Shown here one piece after another: positions 8,729 to 17,414 of a stretch of 64,000 nucleotides of DNA. The position numbers were made by a program, and so were the translations under genes. Origin of the DNA: Streptomyces venezuelae ATCC 10712 (GTDB taxonomy: Bacteria; Actinomycetota; Actinomycetes; Streptomycetales; Streptomycetaceae); contig NZ_CP029197.1 of NCBI RefSeq assembly GCF_008639165.1, positions 7,072,001 through 7,136,000 of the forward strand, written 5' to 3'. Under the pieces are notes generated by a model that was not told the origin of the DNA, did no database searches, and saw only the letters and a list, made by a program, of their open reading frames with translations. Each line of letters starts with the position of its first letter. The first letter of the stretch is position 1.

Positions 8729-8844
8729 GGCGGTGTCCTTTCCTGGCCCGCCACGAGCATGGACCGACCGGGAGCGCCGGACTCGTCGGACGCGCCGCTG
8801 AGGTCTGAGGAAACGGCCCGGGCGGCCGGGGGAGACGGGGGCGG

Positions 8845-9534
8845 TCAGAGGCCCGCCTGGAGGCGGAGGCCCGCCAGGGTGAGGTCGAGGGCGGAGCGGA
8901 ACTGGTCCGTGTCGTCGTGGCCGTCGAACTCGTCGACGATCTCGTGGATGAAGGGGAAGTCCTGGGGGGCGAGTTCCCGCCATGCCTGAGCGAAACGGCC
9001 GAGGAACTCGTCCCGGTTCACCGCGCCGTCCAGGACTTCCTGGGGTGGTTCCTGGCCCATGTCGATGGCCGAGCCGACGACGACGCCGATGACGGCCGAG
9101 ACGGCGTGGAAGCGCTGGCGGGCGGTGAGGTTCAGGCGCAGGGTCTGGCGGCCGAGCATTTCGTAGATGCGCAGGGAGTTGCTCTGCACGTCGGTGTTGC
9201 GCATGAAGTAGGCGCCGAGCCAGGGGCGGCGGACGACGGCGTCGAAGAGCGTGAGGGCCATGGCGCGCAGGTCGTCGATGGGGTCCTGGGTGGGCGGGAG
9301 CGTGTCGAGGTCGGCGAGCACGCCGGCCATGACGTGGTCCGTGGCGAGGTCGAGGAGTTCGTCCTTGTTCGCGACGTACCAGTAGATGCTGGCGACGCCT
9401 CCGCCCAGGCGCTGGGCCAGGGCGCGGAAGGTCAGGGCGGGGGCTCCTGCCTCGTCGAGCAGGGCGACCGCTTCGCCGAGGACGGATTCCATCGAGTGCG
9501 AGGCGCGTCGGCGCCCCGTCCCCTGGCGGGCCAT
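8845..9534 (-). CDS. TetR-family regulator of the divergent MFS pump
   Basis: 229 residues. N-terminal TetR helix-turn-helix around 12-58 (ALTFRALAQRLGGGVASIYWYVANKDELLDL) and a TetR_C-type ligand domain. ATG follows GAGAGG. An upstream in-frame start would lengthen it by about 20 residues but would run into the operator region. Divergent orientation to the MFS gene and two palindromes between them argue that it represses the pump and itself, and is released by a pump substrate. Confidence 0.93.
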   Translation of the reverse strand: MARQGTGRRRASHSMESVLGEAVALLDEAGAPALTFRALAQRLGGGVASIYWYVANKDELLDLATDHVMAGVLADLDTLPPTQDPIDDLRAMALTLFDAVVRRPWLGAYFMRNTDVQSNSLRIYEMLGRQTLRLNLTARQRFHAVSAVIGVVVGSAIDMGQEPPQEVLDGAVNRDEFLGRFAQAWRELAPQDFPFIHEIVDEFDGHDDTDQFRSALDLTLAGLRLQAGL

Positions 9535-9567
9535 GGCGTGCACCTCTCGCTGGTGAGCGGACTCTCT

Positions 9568-9596
9568 TTGCATCGGATCGAACGCTGTTCTATCGT
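9568..9596 (+). promoter_or_regulatory. Promoter of the MFS gene
   Basis: TTGCAT, 17 bp, TATCGT on the plus strand. The left half of the large inverted repeat (9577-9590) lies exactly in the spacer, so a bound TetR dimer would block RNA polymerase. Confidence 0.65.
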
Positions 9597-9635
9597 ACCG
9601 GATGGAACAACGTTCGATACTCGAACCACGTTCGA
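9577..9635. promoter_or_regulatory. TetR operator region with two inverted repeats
   Basis: First repeat: ATCGAACGCTGTTC (9577-9590) and GAACAACGTTCGAT (9605-9618), 14-bp arms with one mismatch and a 14-bp spacer. Second repeat: TCGAACCACGTTCGA (9621-9635), perfect 6-bp arms around CAC. All share the half-site (A)TCGAAC. The set covers the MFS promoter and reaches its SD. Confidence 0.75.
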
Positions 9636-9651
9636 TCGAAAGGAGTGCGCC

Positions 9652-11121
9652 ATGACCACCGCCACCCTCACCAACCCGCCCCGCACCTACCCGTCGCTGC
9701 GCGCGGCGTGGATCCCCCTGGCCGCGCTCTGCCTGGCCTTCTTCGTCGAGATGGTCGACAACACCCTGTTGTCGATCGCGCTGCCCACCATCGGCCGCGA
9801 CCTGGGCGGAGGCACGACCGCGCTCCAGTGGGTGACGGGCGCCTACTCGCTCACCTTCGGCGGACTGCTGCTCACCGCCGGATCCATCGCGGACCGGTTC
9901 GGGCGCCGCCGCGTGCTCCTGATCGGGCTCGGGATCTTCGGCACGCTCAGCCTCGGCGTGCTCCTCGTCCATTCCGCAGGCGGTCTCATCGCCTTGCGCG
10001 CGGGGCTCGGCATAGCCGCGGCGGCGATGGCGCCGATCACGAACTCCCTGGTCTTCCGGCTCTTCGACGACAAGGCGCTCCGGATGCGCGCCATGACCGT
10101 GATGATCGTCGTCGGCATGTCCGGATTCGTCCTCGGCCCGCTGCTCGGCGGTACGGCGCTGGCGCACGTGTCCTGGGAGTGGCTGCTCCTCGTCAACGCC
10201 CCCATCGCGGTCATCGCCTGCGTCGGAGTGCGGCTCGGCGTGCCGGCCGACCGCCCGCAGGACCTCACCAAGGACTCCCTCGACGTGCCGGGCGCCGTCC
10301 TGAGCGTCGCTGCCATCGGTCTCGCCTGCTACTCCCTGACCAGCGGCGTCGAGCACGGCTGGCTCTCCACGATCACCCTCGCGTCCGTCGTCGGCGCCCT
10401 CGCCGCGGCTCTCCTGTTCGTCCGGCACGAGCGCCGCACGGCCACGCCCATGCTCGATCTGCGGCTCTTCTCGCGCGGCACCGTCCGGGGCGCCGCCCTC
10501 GCGCAGATCGGCACGTCGATCGCCATGGCCAGCGTCATGTTCGGCCTGATCCTGCACTTCCAGTACGCCTACGGCTGGAGCCCCGTGCGGGCCGGCCTCG
10601 CCAACCTGCCGATCATCGCGACCATGCTGCTGGCCACCCCGCTGTCCGAGTGGCTCGCCCGGAGCTTCGGGCATCGCGTCGCCTGTCTGGTGGGCGCCGG
10701 GTTCCTCGCCGGCTCACTCGCCGGGCTCGCCTGGGGCGTCGAGCACGGCTACGCCGTCATCGCCGTCTGCATGGTCCTCATGACCATCGGACTGCGCACC
10801 GTCATGACGATCTGCGCGGTCGCCCTCGTCGACGCCATGCCGGCCAACCGCACCTCCATCGGCGCCGCGCTCAACGACACCGCCCAGGAAGTCGGCTCCA
10901 GCGTCGGCACCGCCGTCGTCGGCACCCTCATCGCCGTGCTGGTCACCACCCAGCTCCCGGCCGGCACCTGGAGCGGCGAACTCATCGCGTCCTTCTTCCA
11001 CGGCGAGCGCATCACCTACGCCCTGCTCGCCGTCGTCGTCGGCCTGATCGCCGCCGGCGGCGCACTGAGCCTCACCGATTCCCGCTCCGTGGAGGAACAC
11101 CCGGTCGAGGAGACGGCCTGA
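9652..11121 (+). CDS. MFS drug efflux transporter, DHA2 (EmrB/QacA) family
   Basis: 489 residues, hydrophobic throughout and of the size of 14-helix DHA2 antiporters. The first helix ends in FFVEMVDNTLLSIALPTIG, the family motif D1; motif A is ADRFGRRRVLLIG; motif C-like glycines occur in GMSGFVLGPLLGG. It probably exports drugs or a metabolite using the proton gradient. AAAGGAG lies 6 bp before the ATG. Regulated by the divergent TetR. A hairpin at 11178-11197 follows the gene. Confidence 0.94.
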   Translation: MTTATLTNPPRTYPSLRAAWIPLAALCLAFFVEMVDNTLLSIALPTIGRDLGGGTTALQWVTGAYSLTFGGLLLTAGSIADRFGRRRVLLIGLGIFGTLSLGVLLVHSAGGLIALRAGLGIAAAAMAPITNSLVFRLFDDKALRMRAMTVMIVVGMSGFVLGPLLGGTALAHVSWEWLLLVNAPIAVIACVGVRLGVPADRPQDLTKDSLDVPGAVLSVAAIGLACYSLTSGVEHGWLSTITLASVVGALAAALLFVRHERRTATPMLDLRLFSRGTVRGAALAQIGTSIAMASVMFGLILHFQYAYGWSPVRAGLANLPIIATMLLATPLSEWLARSFGHRVACLVGAGFLAGSLAGLAWGVEHGYAVIAVCMVLMTIGLRTVMTICAVALVDAMPANRTSIGAALNDTAQEVGSSVGTAVVGTLIAVLVTTQLPAGTWSGELIASFFHGERITYALLAVVVGLIAAGGALSLTDSRSVEEHPVEETA

Positions 11122-11177
11122 GAGCCCCACCCACCACCGCCTGCCCCCGGGTGCGCGGCCGTGCGCCCGACCGGGCG

Positions 11178-11197
11178 GGCCTGCTTCACCGCAGGCC
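11178..11197 (+). terminator. Hairpin behind the MFS gene
   Basis: GGCCTGC, TTCACC loop, GCAGGCC: 7 perfect pairs, 56 bp after the MFS stop. No U tract, as usual in Streptomyces. It could also lie in the leader of the phytochrome gene. Confidence 0.45.
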
Positions 11198-11256
11198 TGA
11201 TGACAGGATGGGGCGGCGCGGAAGCGCGACCCGGAACTTCAGGGAGGCGGTCACGG

Positions 11257-13620
11257 GTGGCTGAGGAATGGCTGTCGCGGAGGGCGCGCGATGCCGAGTC
11301 GGCGGTGCCCGGGGGGTTCGACCTCTCCGACTGCGTGCGCGAGCCCATTCACCTCCTGGGGGGCGTGCAGTCCCACGGGACGCTCCTCGCGGTGGAGGCG
11401 GACGGGGGTGTCGTCGACACCGCCGCCGCCAACACCCTCGCCGTACTCGGATTCCCCGCCGAGGACCTCGTCGGCGCGCACGTCACCGCAGTCCTGTCGG
11501 AGGAGGACTGGACGGACGCGTGCCGGAGCGTCGCCGAGGAGGGCGAGACCTCCGCGCTCCAGGTGGAAGCCGGGCCCGTCGGAGCCCCGCGCCGGTTCGA
11601 CCTGTCCCTGCACCGGTCGGGACCACTCGTCGTGCTGGAGTTCGAGCCGCGTGAGGAGGGCCTGGAGTTCCGCTTCACGGGCTTCTACCAGGGAGTCCGG
11701 CGCGCCCTGGCCCGGCTGCGGTCGACGGTCGACGTCGTCGACGGCTGCCGGGCCGCCGTGCGCGAGATCCGGGCTCTGACCGGGTACGACCGGGTCGTCG
11801 CCTACCGCTTCGACGGTCCCGAGGGGCCGGGCGAGGTCCTCGCCGAGGACGTGACCGACGCGTGGGAGCCCTGGTTGGGCCTCTGGTTCCCGGCGACCGA
11901 CATCCCGCCGCAGGCCAGGCGCCTGTACGAGGAGAACTGGATCCGGGTCATCGGGGACGTCGACGACTCCACCGTCGGCCTGGTGCCTCCCGTGCGGGCC
12001 GGCACGGGAACACCGCTCGACCTGTCGGGAGCCGCGTTGCGGACGGTCTCCGGGTTCCACCTCGAGTACCTGCGCAACATCGGCGTCCGCTCGTCGATGT
12101 CCGTCTCCGTGATGCGGGAGGGCCGGCTGTGGGGCCTCATCGCCTGCCACGGTGCCGCGCCCTTCCATCCCGCGCCCGAGGTGCGGGCCGCCTGCGAGCT
12201 CTTCGGGGCGGCGTTCTCACTGCAACTCGCCGCCATCGAGGAGCGGGAGCGTGCCGACGCGCTGGCCGGGGCGGCCGGGCGGGCGGCGTCCGTGGCGGAA
12301 CTCCTCGATGCCGACGTGGAGATGTCGCTGCCTCCGCACGGTGGCGCCGTGCGGGACCTGGTCGGCGCGGACTCGGCCGTCCTCGTACGCGGTGCCCGCT
12401 CGGTCGCCACCGGCGCCCCCGTTCCCGCCGCACTCGTGACGGAGTTGCGCCGGCGCGCCGGCGGGATGACTCCCGGGACCGTGTGGGCCACCGACCGGCT
12501 GGGTGAGCTCATGGCGGACGAGGACATCCACGTGCCGGAGCTCGACGGCGGCCAGGCGGGCGTGCTCCTGGTCAGGCTCACGTCGCCGGGCGACTTCCTG
12601 GCCTGGTTCCGCGCCGAGCGCCCGACACCCCGGATGTGGGCGACCGACCCCGCGACGCCCGTGCGCGTCGGACCGCGTGGCGAGCGACTGACGCCCCGCG
12701 GTTCCAGCGAGGTGTTCCGCTCGGTCATGAGGGGCCGCTCGCTGCCCTGGAGGCCACGCGAGCAGGCCGCCGCCGCTGAACTCGGACGGATGCTGACCCG
12801 GCTGGTCCTGCGGCACGCGGAGGAGCTCGCCGCCCTCAACGAGGAACTCCGCATGAGCAACCTGGACCTCGACTCCTTCGCCCACGCCGCCGCCCACGAC
12901 CTGAAGGAGCCCCTCCGCGGCATCTCCAACGCCGCCACCTTCACCATGGAGGACGCGGGAGCGGCGCTCGACCCGACCAGTGTGCGCAGGCTCCTCACCA
13001 TCCGGAGGCTGGCCGGCCGGATGGACGAACTCCTCAACTCGCTCCTGCACTACGCCCGCCTCGGGCAGGCGGGGCTGCGACGCGTCACCGTCGACCTGGA
13101 CGAAGCGGTGGACGCCGCACTGGAGGTGGCGGGGCCGAGGCTCGCGGAGGAGCGTGTCCGTGTCGTCCGCGACACCCCGCTCCCACACGTCGAAGCCGAC
13201 CCCACGCGGTTGTACGAGATCCTGGTCAATCTGCTGGTCAACGCGGCGAAGTACGCGGCCGAACGCCCCGACCGCATGGTGTCGATCGGCGTGGAGGAGG
13301 TGCCGGCCGAGTGCGGTGGGGGAGCGGACGCCGGGACGGCGGGGACGCGTCCGGGCAGGACGGAGCGGGCCGTGGTGGTGCGTGACAACGGCATCGGCAT
13401 CCCGCCCGAGCTGCAGGCGGACGTGTTCGACCTGTTCCGCCGCCTCCACGGCCCGGCCGAGCACGGTGGCGGCACGGGCGTGGGACTGGCCGTCGTCAAG
13501 CGGATCGTGGAGCGACACGGCGGCCGGCTGTGGCTGGAGAGCGAGCCGGGCAGCGGCACGGCCTTCTACTTCACCCTGGGGGAGCCGCCCGTCCCGTCCG
13601 GTGCCGGGGAATCCGGCTGA
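11257..13620 (+). CDS. bphP: Bacteriophytochrome sensor histidine kinase
   Basis: 787 residues: PAS (about 20-120), GAF (about 140-320), PHY (about 330-520), HisKA and HATPase. The biliverdin-attaching Cys is present in the N-terminal motif LSDCVREPIHLLGG (C26). The GAF domain has PATDIPPQARRLY (PASDIP motif), HLEYLRNIGVRSSMS and LIACHG, matching chromophore-pocket His positions. The PHY tongue motif PRxSF is changed to PRGSS. The phospho-acceptor is in AAHDLKEPLRG (His547); N and G boxes are intact (NAAKYA, DNGIGIP, GTGVGLAVVK). Start GTG with AGGGAGG upstream. It converges on a PP2C/response-regulator operon, its likely output. No heme oxygenase gene for biliverdin is in the window. Confidence 0.92.
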   Translation: MAEEWLSRRARDAESAVPGGFDLSDCVREPIHLLGGVQSHGTLLAVEADGGVVDTAAANTLAVLGFPAEDLVGAHVTAVLSEEDWTDACRSVAEEGETSALQVEAGPVGAPRRFDLSLHRSGPLVVLEFEPREEGLEFRFTGFYQGVRRALARLRSTVDVVDGCRAAVREIRALTGYDRVVAYRFDGPEGPGEVLAEDVTDAWEPWLGLWFPATDIPPQARRLYEENWIRVIGDVDDSTVGLVPPVRAGTGTPLDLSGAALRTVSGFHLEYLRNIGVRSSMSVSVMREGRLWGLIACHGAAPFHPAPEVRAACELFGAAFSLQLAAIEERERADALAGAAGRAASVAELLDADVEMSLPPHGGAVRDLVGADSAVLVRGARSVATGAPVPAALVTELRRRAGGMTPGTVWATDRLGELMADEDIHVPELDGGQAGVLLVRLTSPGDFLAWFRAERPTPRMWATDPATPVRVGPRGERLTPRGSSEVFRSVMRGRSLPWRPREQAAAAELGRMLTRLVLRHAEELAALNEELRMSNLDLDSFAHAAAHDLKEPLRGISNAATFTMEDAGAALDPTSVRRLLTIRRLAGRMDELLNSLLHYARLGQAGLRRVTVDLDEAVDAALEVAGPRLAEERVRVVRDTPLPHVEADPTRLYEILVNLLVNAAKYAAERPDRMVSIGVEEVPAECGGGADAGTAGTRPGRTERAVVVRDNGIGIPPELQADVFDLFRRLHGPAEHGGGTGVGLAVVKRIVERHGGRLWLESEPGSGTAFYFTLGEPPVPSGAGESG

Positions 13621-13645
13621 CCCGCCCGGCCCCCGGCGCCGCGGA

Positions 13646-14161
13646 TCAGGAGCCGTCCGGAGTGGCGGGCCCGTCGGGCCCGGGGGAGTCCTGCCAGAAG
13701 TCCACGGCGCCCTTGAGGACCGTACGGAACAGGTCGAAGTTCACCGGCTTGTAGATGTAGCTGTCGGCCCCTGCCACGTGGCAGGCGTCCTCCTCGGCCG
13801 GTGAGGTGGACGACGTGAAGACGACCACCCGCACGTCGGACAGCTCGGGACGGGCCCGTACGGAGGCCAGCGCCGTGTGCCCGTTCGTTCCGGGCATGTT
13901 CAGGTCCAGCAGGATCAGGCCCGGAAGAGCGGAACCCGCGGTGAGGTGCTCGACGAGCTGGTCGGCGCGGTCGAGGAACTCCAGGACGAGGTGGGGGTGA
14001 CTGCGGGCCAGGGCGCGCTCTATCGCCTCGGCGTCCTCCTGCGAGTCCTCGACGACGAGGACGCGGCCGCGGTCGATCCGGGGGCTGCTCCACCGCCCGG
14101 ATTCCGGGCCGGACGCGGCTGCGGGTCCGCTGCCGGAACAGGGGACGGGGCGGTGGGTCAC
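13646..14161 (-). CDS. Rcp1-like single-domain response regulator
   Basis: 171 residues: a receiver domain with acidic pocket (VVEDSQEDA), phospho-accepting Asp in LILLDLNMPG, Thr/Ser in FTSSTSP and Lys in YIYKPVNFD. The long STSPAEED region and the KPVNFDLF end are those of Rcp1-type regulators that partner phytochromes. There is no DNA-binding domain; the N-terminal 45 residues are low-complexity. The GTG start overlaps the phosphatase stop as GTGA, so translation is coupled. It ends 25 bp from the converging bacteriophytochrome gene. Confidence 0.9.
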   Translation of the reverse strand: MTHRPVPCSGSGPAAASGPESGRWSSPRIDRGRVLVVEDSQEDAEAIERALARSHPHLVLEFLDRADQLVEHLTAGSALPGLILLDLNMPGTNGHTALASVRARPELSDVRVVVFTSSTSPAEEDACHVAGADSYIYKPVNFDLFRTVLKGAVDFWQDSPGPDGPATPDGS

Positions 14162-15945
14162 GGTCGTTCCTCTGCCGTCGCGATCAGAAGGGCGGTGTCG
14201 TCGTCGCCGGAGTGCCGGAAGGCCGACGCCGCCGCCACCAGCCGTCCCGCGGGGTCGGGGCCGCCGCCGGAGCACTCCGCCACGGCGGCGGGCAGCCCCG
14301 CCTCGAAGAAGGTGCCGTCGGCTCCCCGCGCCTCGGTCAGCCCATCGGTGAACATCACCAGGGACGCGCCGGGCTCCAGGAGCACACGGACGGACCGGTA
14401 GTCGGTACCGGGGATGACACCCAGCAGCGCCCCCGCCCCGTCCACCTCCGTCACGGACCCGTCGGCTCGCCGGACGAGCGGTCTCGGATGCCCGGCGACG
14501 GCGATCTCGACGTCCCAGCCGCCGTCCCGGGCCGGGCTCAGCAGGGCGATGAGCGCGGTGACGAACCGCGCGGCGCCCTCGGCGATGAGGGTGTCGTTGA
14601 GCCTGGTCAGGGCGATGCCGGGCGACGTGCCCTCCTGGAGGAGCGTGCGCAGCGTGTGCCGGGCCAGGCCGGTGACGGCCGCCGCTTCGGCGCCGCGGCC
14701 GCAGACGTCCCCGATCAGCAGGGCCACGCCGTCGCCGACGGCCACGGCGTCGTAGAAGTCGCCGCCCACGTCCAGGCTGGAGTCGGCGACCCGGTAGGCG
14801 CTGCTCAGCCGTAGCCCGGGGACGTCGGGCAGAGTGCGGGGCAGGAGGTGGCGCTGGAGCACCTCCACATGGCTCCGCCGCTTCTCGTACAGCGTGCTGG
14901 TGTCGATGGCCAGCGCGGCTCGGCTCGCCAGGTCACCCAGTAGACGAGGGGTGGCGACCGGTGCCTCCGCCCGGTGGTGGAGGAACGTGAGGGTGCCGAG
15001 GCTGCGGCCACGGGCCCGGAGCGGAGTGACGCTGAGGCTCTTCACGGCGCCGATGCCGGGTACCGAACCGAAGGGGCTGTCGCGCAGTTCCGCCGCACCC
15101 ACCAGGGTGCTCTCGCGCCGCTCGGAGCTCTCTCTGAGCAGCTTGACCAGCCAGTCGTCGTCCTCGGCCAGCTCGCGGAGCCGTCCCTGGGCGAACGCGG
15201 CGACGTGCGCCGACGCGACCGGTCTCAGCACACCCGCGCCGTTGTAGAGGTGGACGAGGCACCCTTCGGCGACGGCCGGGACGGCGAGCCGGGCGATCCG
15301 GCGGAGTGTCTCGTCGACGTCGAGGCTCGTGTCCATCTGCAGCGATGCCTCGGCGAGGAACGCGTCCTCGACCTGGCGTCGCTCGTGCGCGTGATGCGCG
15401 AGGAGTCGTACGTTGCTCGTGGCAAGGACTTCCGCCACCTGGACGAGCTGCGCGCGCAGCGGATCCGTGCTCTCCGCCGGACGATCGAGCCCCACCCACA
15501 GGGTCGCCCAGTCGTCCCCCGCCAGCGGGAAGGCGCATTCCAGGGCGGCGACGGGCCTGCCCGCCGGTACGAGCCCGCCCGGCCACAGGGCCGCGGCGGC
15601 CCCGGAACCCGTGTGCTCCAGCACCACCGGCGCCCCGCCGTCCAGGGCCACGGTCGTCCCGGGCCGCACCACGGGCTCGCTCCAGTCGGAGAACGGCGGC
15701 CGCCAGGTGATCGGGGTGCGCTCCTCGGACGAGACCAGGCGGAGGTAGGTCATCCGGTGCCCGCTCCAGCGGGTACCGACCACGGACACCACGCCCGGGC
15801 GCGACAACAGCATGTCGTAGACGCGGTCGGCCAGGCCGGTCACGTCATGGGCGACGTCCGCGGCGAGCCACAGGGCGTGCAGCCGTTCGGCCCAGTACTG
15901 TTCCCCGGGTGAGCCGGTCGCCCCCTCACTACCGGATCCGCCCAT
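14158..15945 (-). CDS. GAF-domain PP2C (SpoIIE/RsbU-type) protein phosphatase
   Basis: 595 residues. An N-terminal sensory region with weak GAF character is followed by a GAF domain (about 215-375: LQMDTSLDVDETLRRIARL to RAALAIDTS) and a C-terminal SpoIIE phosphatase: RHLLPRTLPDVPGL, DVGGDFYD, LLIGDVCGRG, MFTDGLTEARG and a final GDDDTALLI with the metal-binding Asp residues. Such enzymes dephosphorylate anti-anti-sigma factors and release alternative sigma factors. ATG follows GAGAGG with 8-bp spacing. It is translationally coupled to the response regulator, which could control it in response to the phytochrome. Confidence 0.92.
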   Translation of the reverse strand: MGGSGSEGATGSPGEQYWAERLHALWLAADVAHDVTGLADRVYDMLLSRPGVVSVVGTRWSGHRMTYLRLVSSEERTPITWRPPFSDWSEPVVRPGTTVALDGGAPVVLEHTGSGAAAALWPGGLVPAGRPVAALECAFPLAGDDWATLWVGLDRPAESTDPLRAQLVQVAEVLATSNVRLLAHHAHERRQVEDAFLAEASLQMDTSLDVDETLRRIARLAVPAVAEGCLVHLYNGAGVLRPVASAHVAAFAQGRLRELAEDDDWLVKLLRESSERRESTLVGAAELRDSPFGSVPGIGAVKSLSVTPLRARGRSLGTLTFLHHRAEAPVATPRLLGDLASRAALAIDTSTLYEKRRSHVEVLQRHLLPRTLPDVPGLRLSSAYRVADSSLDVGGDFYDAVAVGDGVALLIGDVCGRGAEAAAVTGLARHTLRTLLQEGTSPGIALTRLNDTLIAEGAARFVTALIALLSPARDGGWDVEIAVAGHPRPLVRRADGSVTEVDGAGALLGVIPGTDYRSVRVLLEPGASLVMFTDGLTEARGADGTFFEAGLPAAVAECSGGGPDPAGRLVAAASAFRHSGDDDTALLIATAEERP

Positions 15946-16176
15946 CTGCTCCGCCTCTCGACCGCTGCCCCGGCCGCATCCCGGGCCGACCGGCCACCGG
16001 TCCGGCACGCTGGGATGAACCGTACGTCACAGGGCACCCTGCCCCTCCCCAGGGCTTCCTAACAGTGCGACTTTCCTGTACCGGTCTCGTCACCCGCCGG
16101 ACTCTCCCGGGCCCTCCGGAGGACCGGGCGCCGTTCGCGTGGATCGACTCCGGAGCAGTGGGGGAGTGGCGCTCAG

Positions 16177-17295
16177 TCAGGTGGCGCCCTCTGCCTGCGG
16201 GTTCGCTGCTCTTCCCTCCGTGCTCAGCAGGACGACCACCGACGCGGGGCCGAGCCCCAGCGCCGTACGGCGTTCCTCGGCGCCCGCGCCGTTGAGGGCC
16301 GCACGGATTCCGGCCAGCGCCGCGGCCCCGCACGGGCCCGAGGACACGCCGAGGGCCGCGAGGTCGGCGGACGCGCGGGCGCCGGCCGCGTCGGGAACGG
16401 CGACGGCGGCGTCGAGGCCGCCGTGGAGGTAGGGCCACGCGATGCTGGACGGGGTGCCGCAGTTCAGGCCGGCCATCGTGGTGTGGCCGGTGGAGACGCT
16501 GACGGGTTCGCCGAGCGCGAGGCTTTCGAGGACGCAGGCCGCGGCCTCGGGCTCCACCGCGAGCAGCGCCGGAGGCCGACCGGAGCGACGGCTCCGGTAG
16601 TGGGTGACCACCGCCTGGGCCAGCGAGCCGACGCCCACCGGTACGGCGACGAGGTCGGGTCCGCCCGCGCCCGCGGCCGCCAGCTGTTCGTCGATCTCGA
16701 CGCAGAGGGTGGAGTAGCCCTCGACGATCCAGCCGGGGATCCGCTCGTAGCCCTCCCAGGCGGTGTCCTGGACGAGGACCGCGTCCGGTCCGGCGGCCGC
16801 CGCGGCCGCCAGGCGCACGGCCTCGTCGTACGCCCCCGCCACCTCGGTGACCCGCGCCCGCTCGGCGACGATGGCCGCCACGGCCCGCGGATGCACGCCC
16901 CGCGGGACGAACACGTGCGCGTTCTGTCCGAGCAGGCGCGCCGTGCGTGCCACCGCCCGGCCATGGTTGCCGTCGGTGGCGGTCACCAGCGTGACCGGAC
17001 CCGGCCGGCCGCCGTTCGCGGCCCGCTCGGCCAGGGTGCGGTGAACTGCCCAGGACGCGCCGAGCGCCTTGAACGCGGGCAGCCCCAGACGGTTCGACTC
17101 GTCCTTGACGAAGACCCGGCCCACACCCAACTCCACCGCCAGCGAAGGTTGTTCGGCCAGCGGAGTCGGCGCGTAGTCGGGCAGTGAGGAATGGAAGTCA
17201 CGGATCCCGGCGGGTGCGGGAGCGCACCGCCAGTTACGGGCGCCGGGCCGTACGGACCACGGCAGCGTGCGGGAGGGGGAAACGTTCTCAGGCAT
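16177..17295 (-). CDS. dpaL: Diaminopropionate ammonia-lyase (PLP-dependent)
   Basis: 372 residues of fold type II PLP enzymes. The Schiff-base lysine is in KDESNRLGLPAFKALG (K76), the signature of diaminopropionate ammonia-lyase rather than threonine dehydratase. TDGNHGRAVA, the PVGVGSLAQAV phosphate loop and the GLNCGTPS motif agree. It would convert 2,3-diaminopropionate to pyruvate and ammonia. Slightly shorter than E. coli YgeX. Divergent LysR gene 119 bp away. Confidence 0.9.
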   Translation of the reverse strand: MPENVSPSRTLPWSVRPGARNWRCAPAPAGIRDFHSSLPDYAPTPLAEQPSLAVELGVGRVFVKDESNRLGLPAFKALGASWAVHRTLAERAANGGRPGPVTLVTATDGNHGRAVARTARLLGQNAHVFVPRGVHPRAVAAIVAERARVTEVAGAYDEAVRLAAAAAAGPDAVLVQDTAWEGYERIPGWIVEGYSTLCVEIDEQLAAAGAGGPDLVAVPVGVGSLAQAVVTHYRSRRSGRPPALLAVEPEAAACVLESLALGEPVSVSTGHTTMAGLNCGTPSSIAWPYLHGGLDAAVAVPDAAGARASADLAALGVSSGPCGAAALAGIRAALNGAGAEERRTALGLGPASVVVLLSTEGRAANPQAEGAT

Positions 17296-17347
17296 ACGGA
17301 CAGGGTCCGGTGCGGCCCTCCCATCGGTCCAGCGAATGTTTCCTACC

Positions 17348-17370
17348 TATACTCATCGGGAATCCCGATG
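17348..17370 (+). promoter_or_regulatory. Operator and -10 element between dpaL and its LysR gene
   Basis: CATCGGGAATCCCGATG (17354-17370) is a 17-bp palindrome with only the central base unpaired. It directly follows TATACT (17348-17353), a near-consensus -10 on the plus strand; no good -35 is visible. A protein bound here would sit on the start site of the LysR gene. Confidence 0.6.
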
Positions 17371-17414
17371 ATTCGGCTCCGTCGTCTCGTGAGAGCTGGG
17401 AGAGCGGTCCAGCG

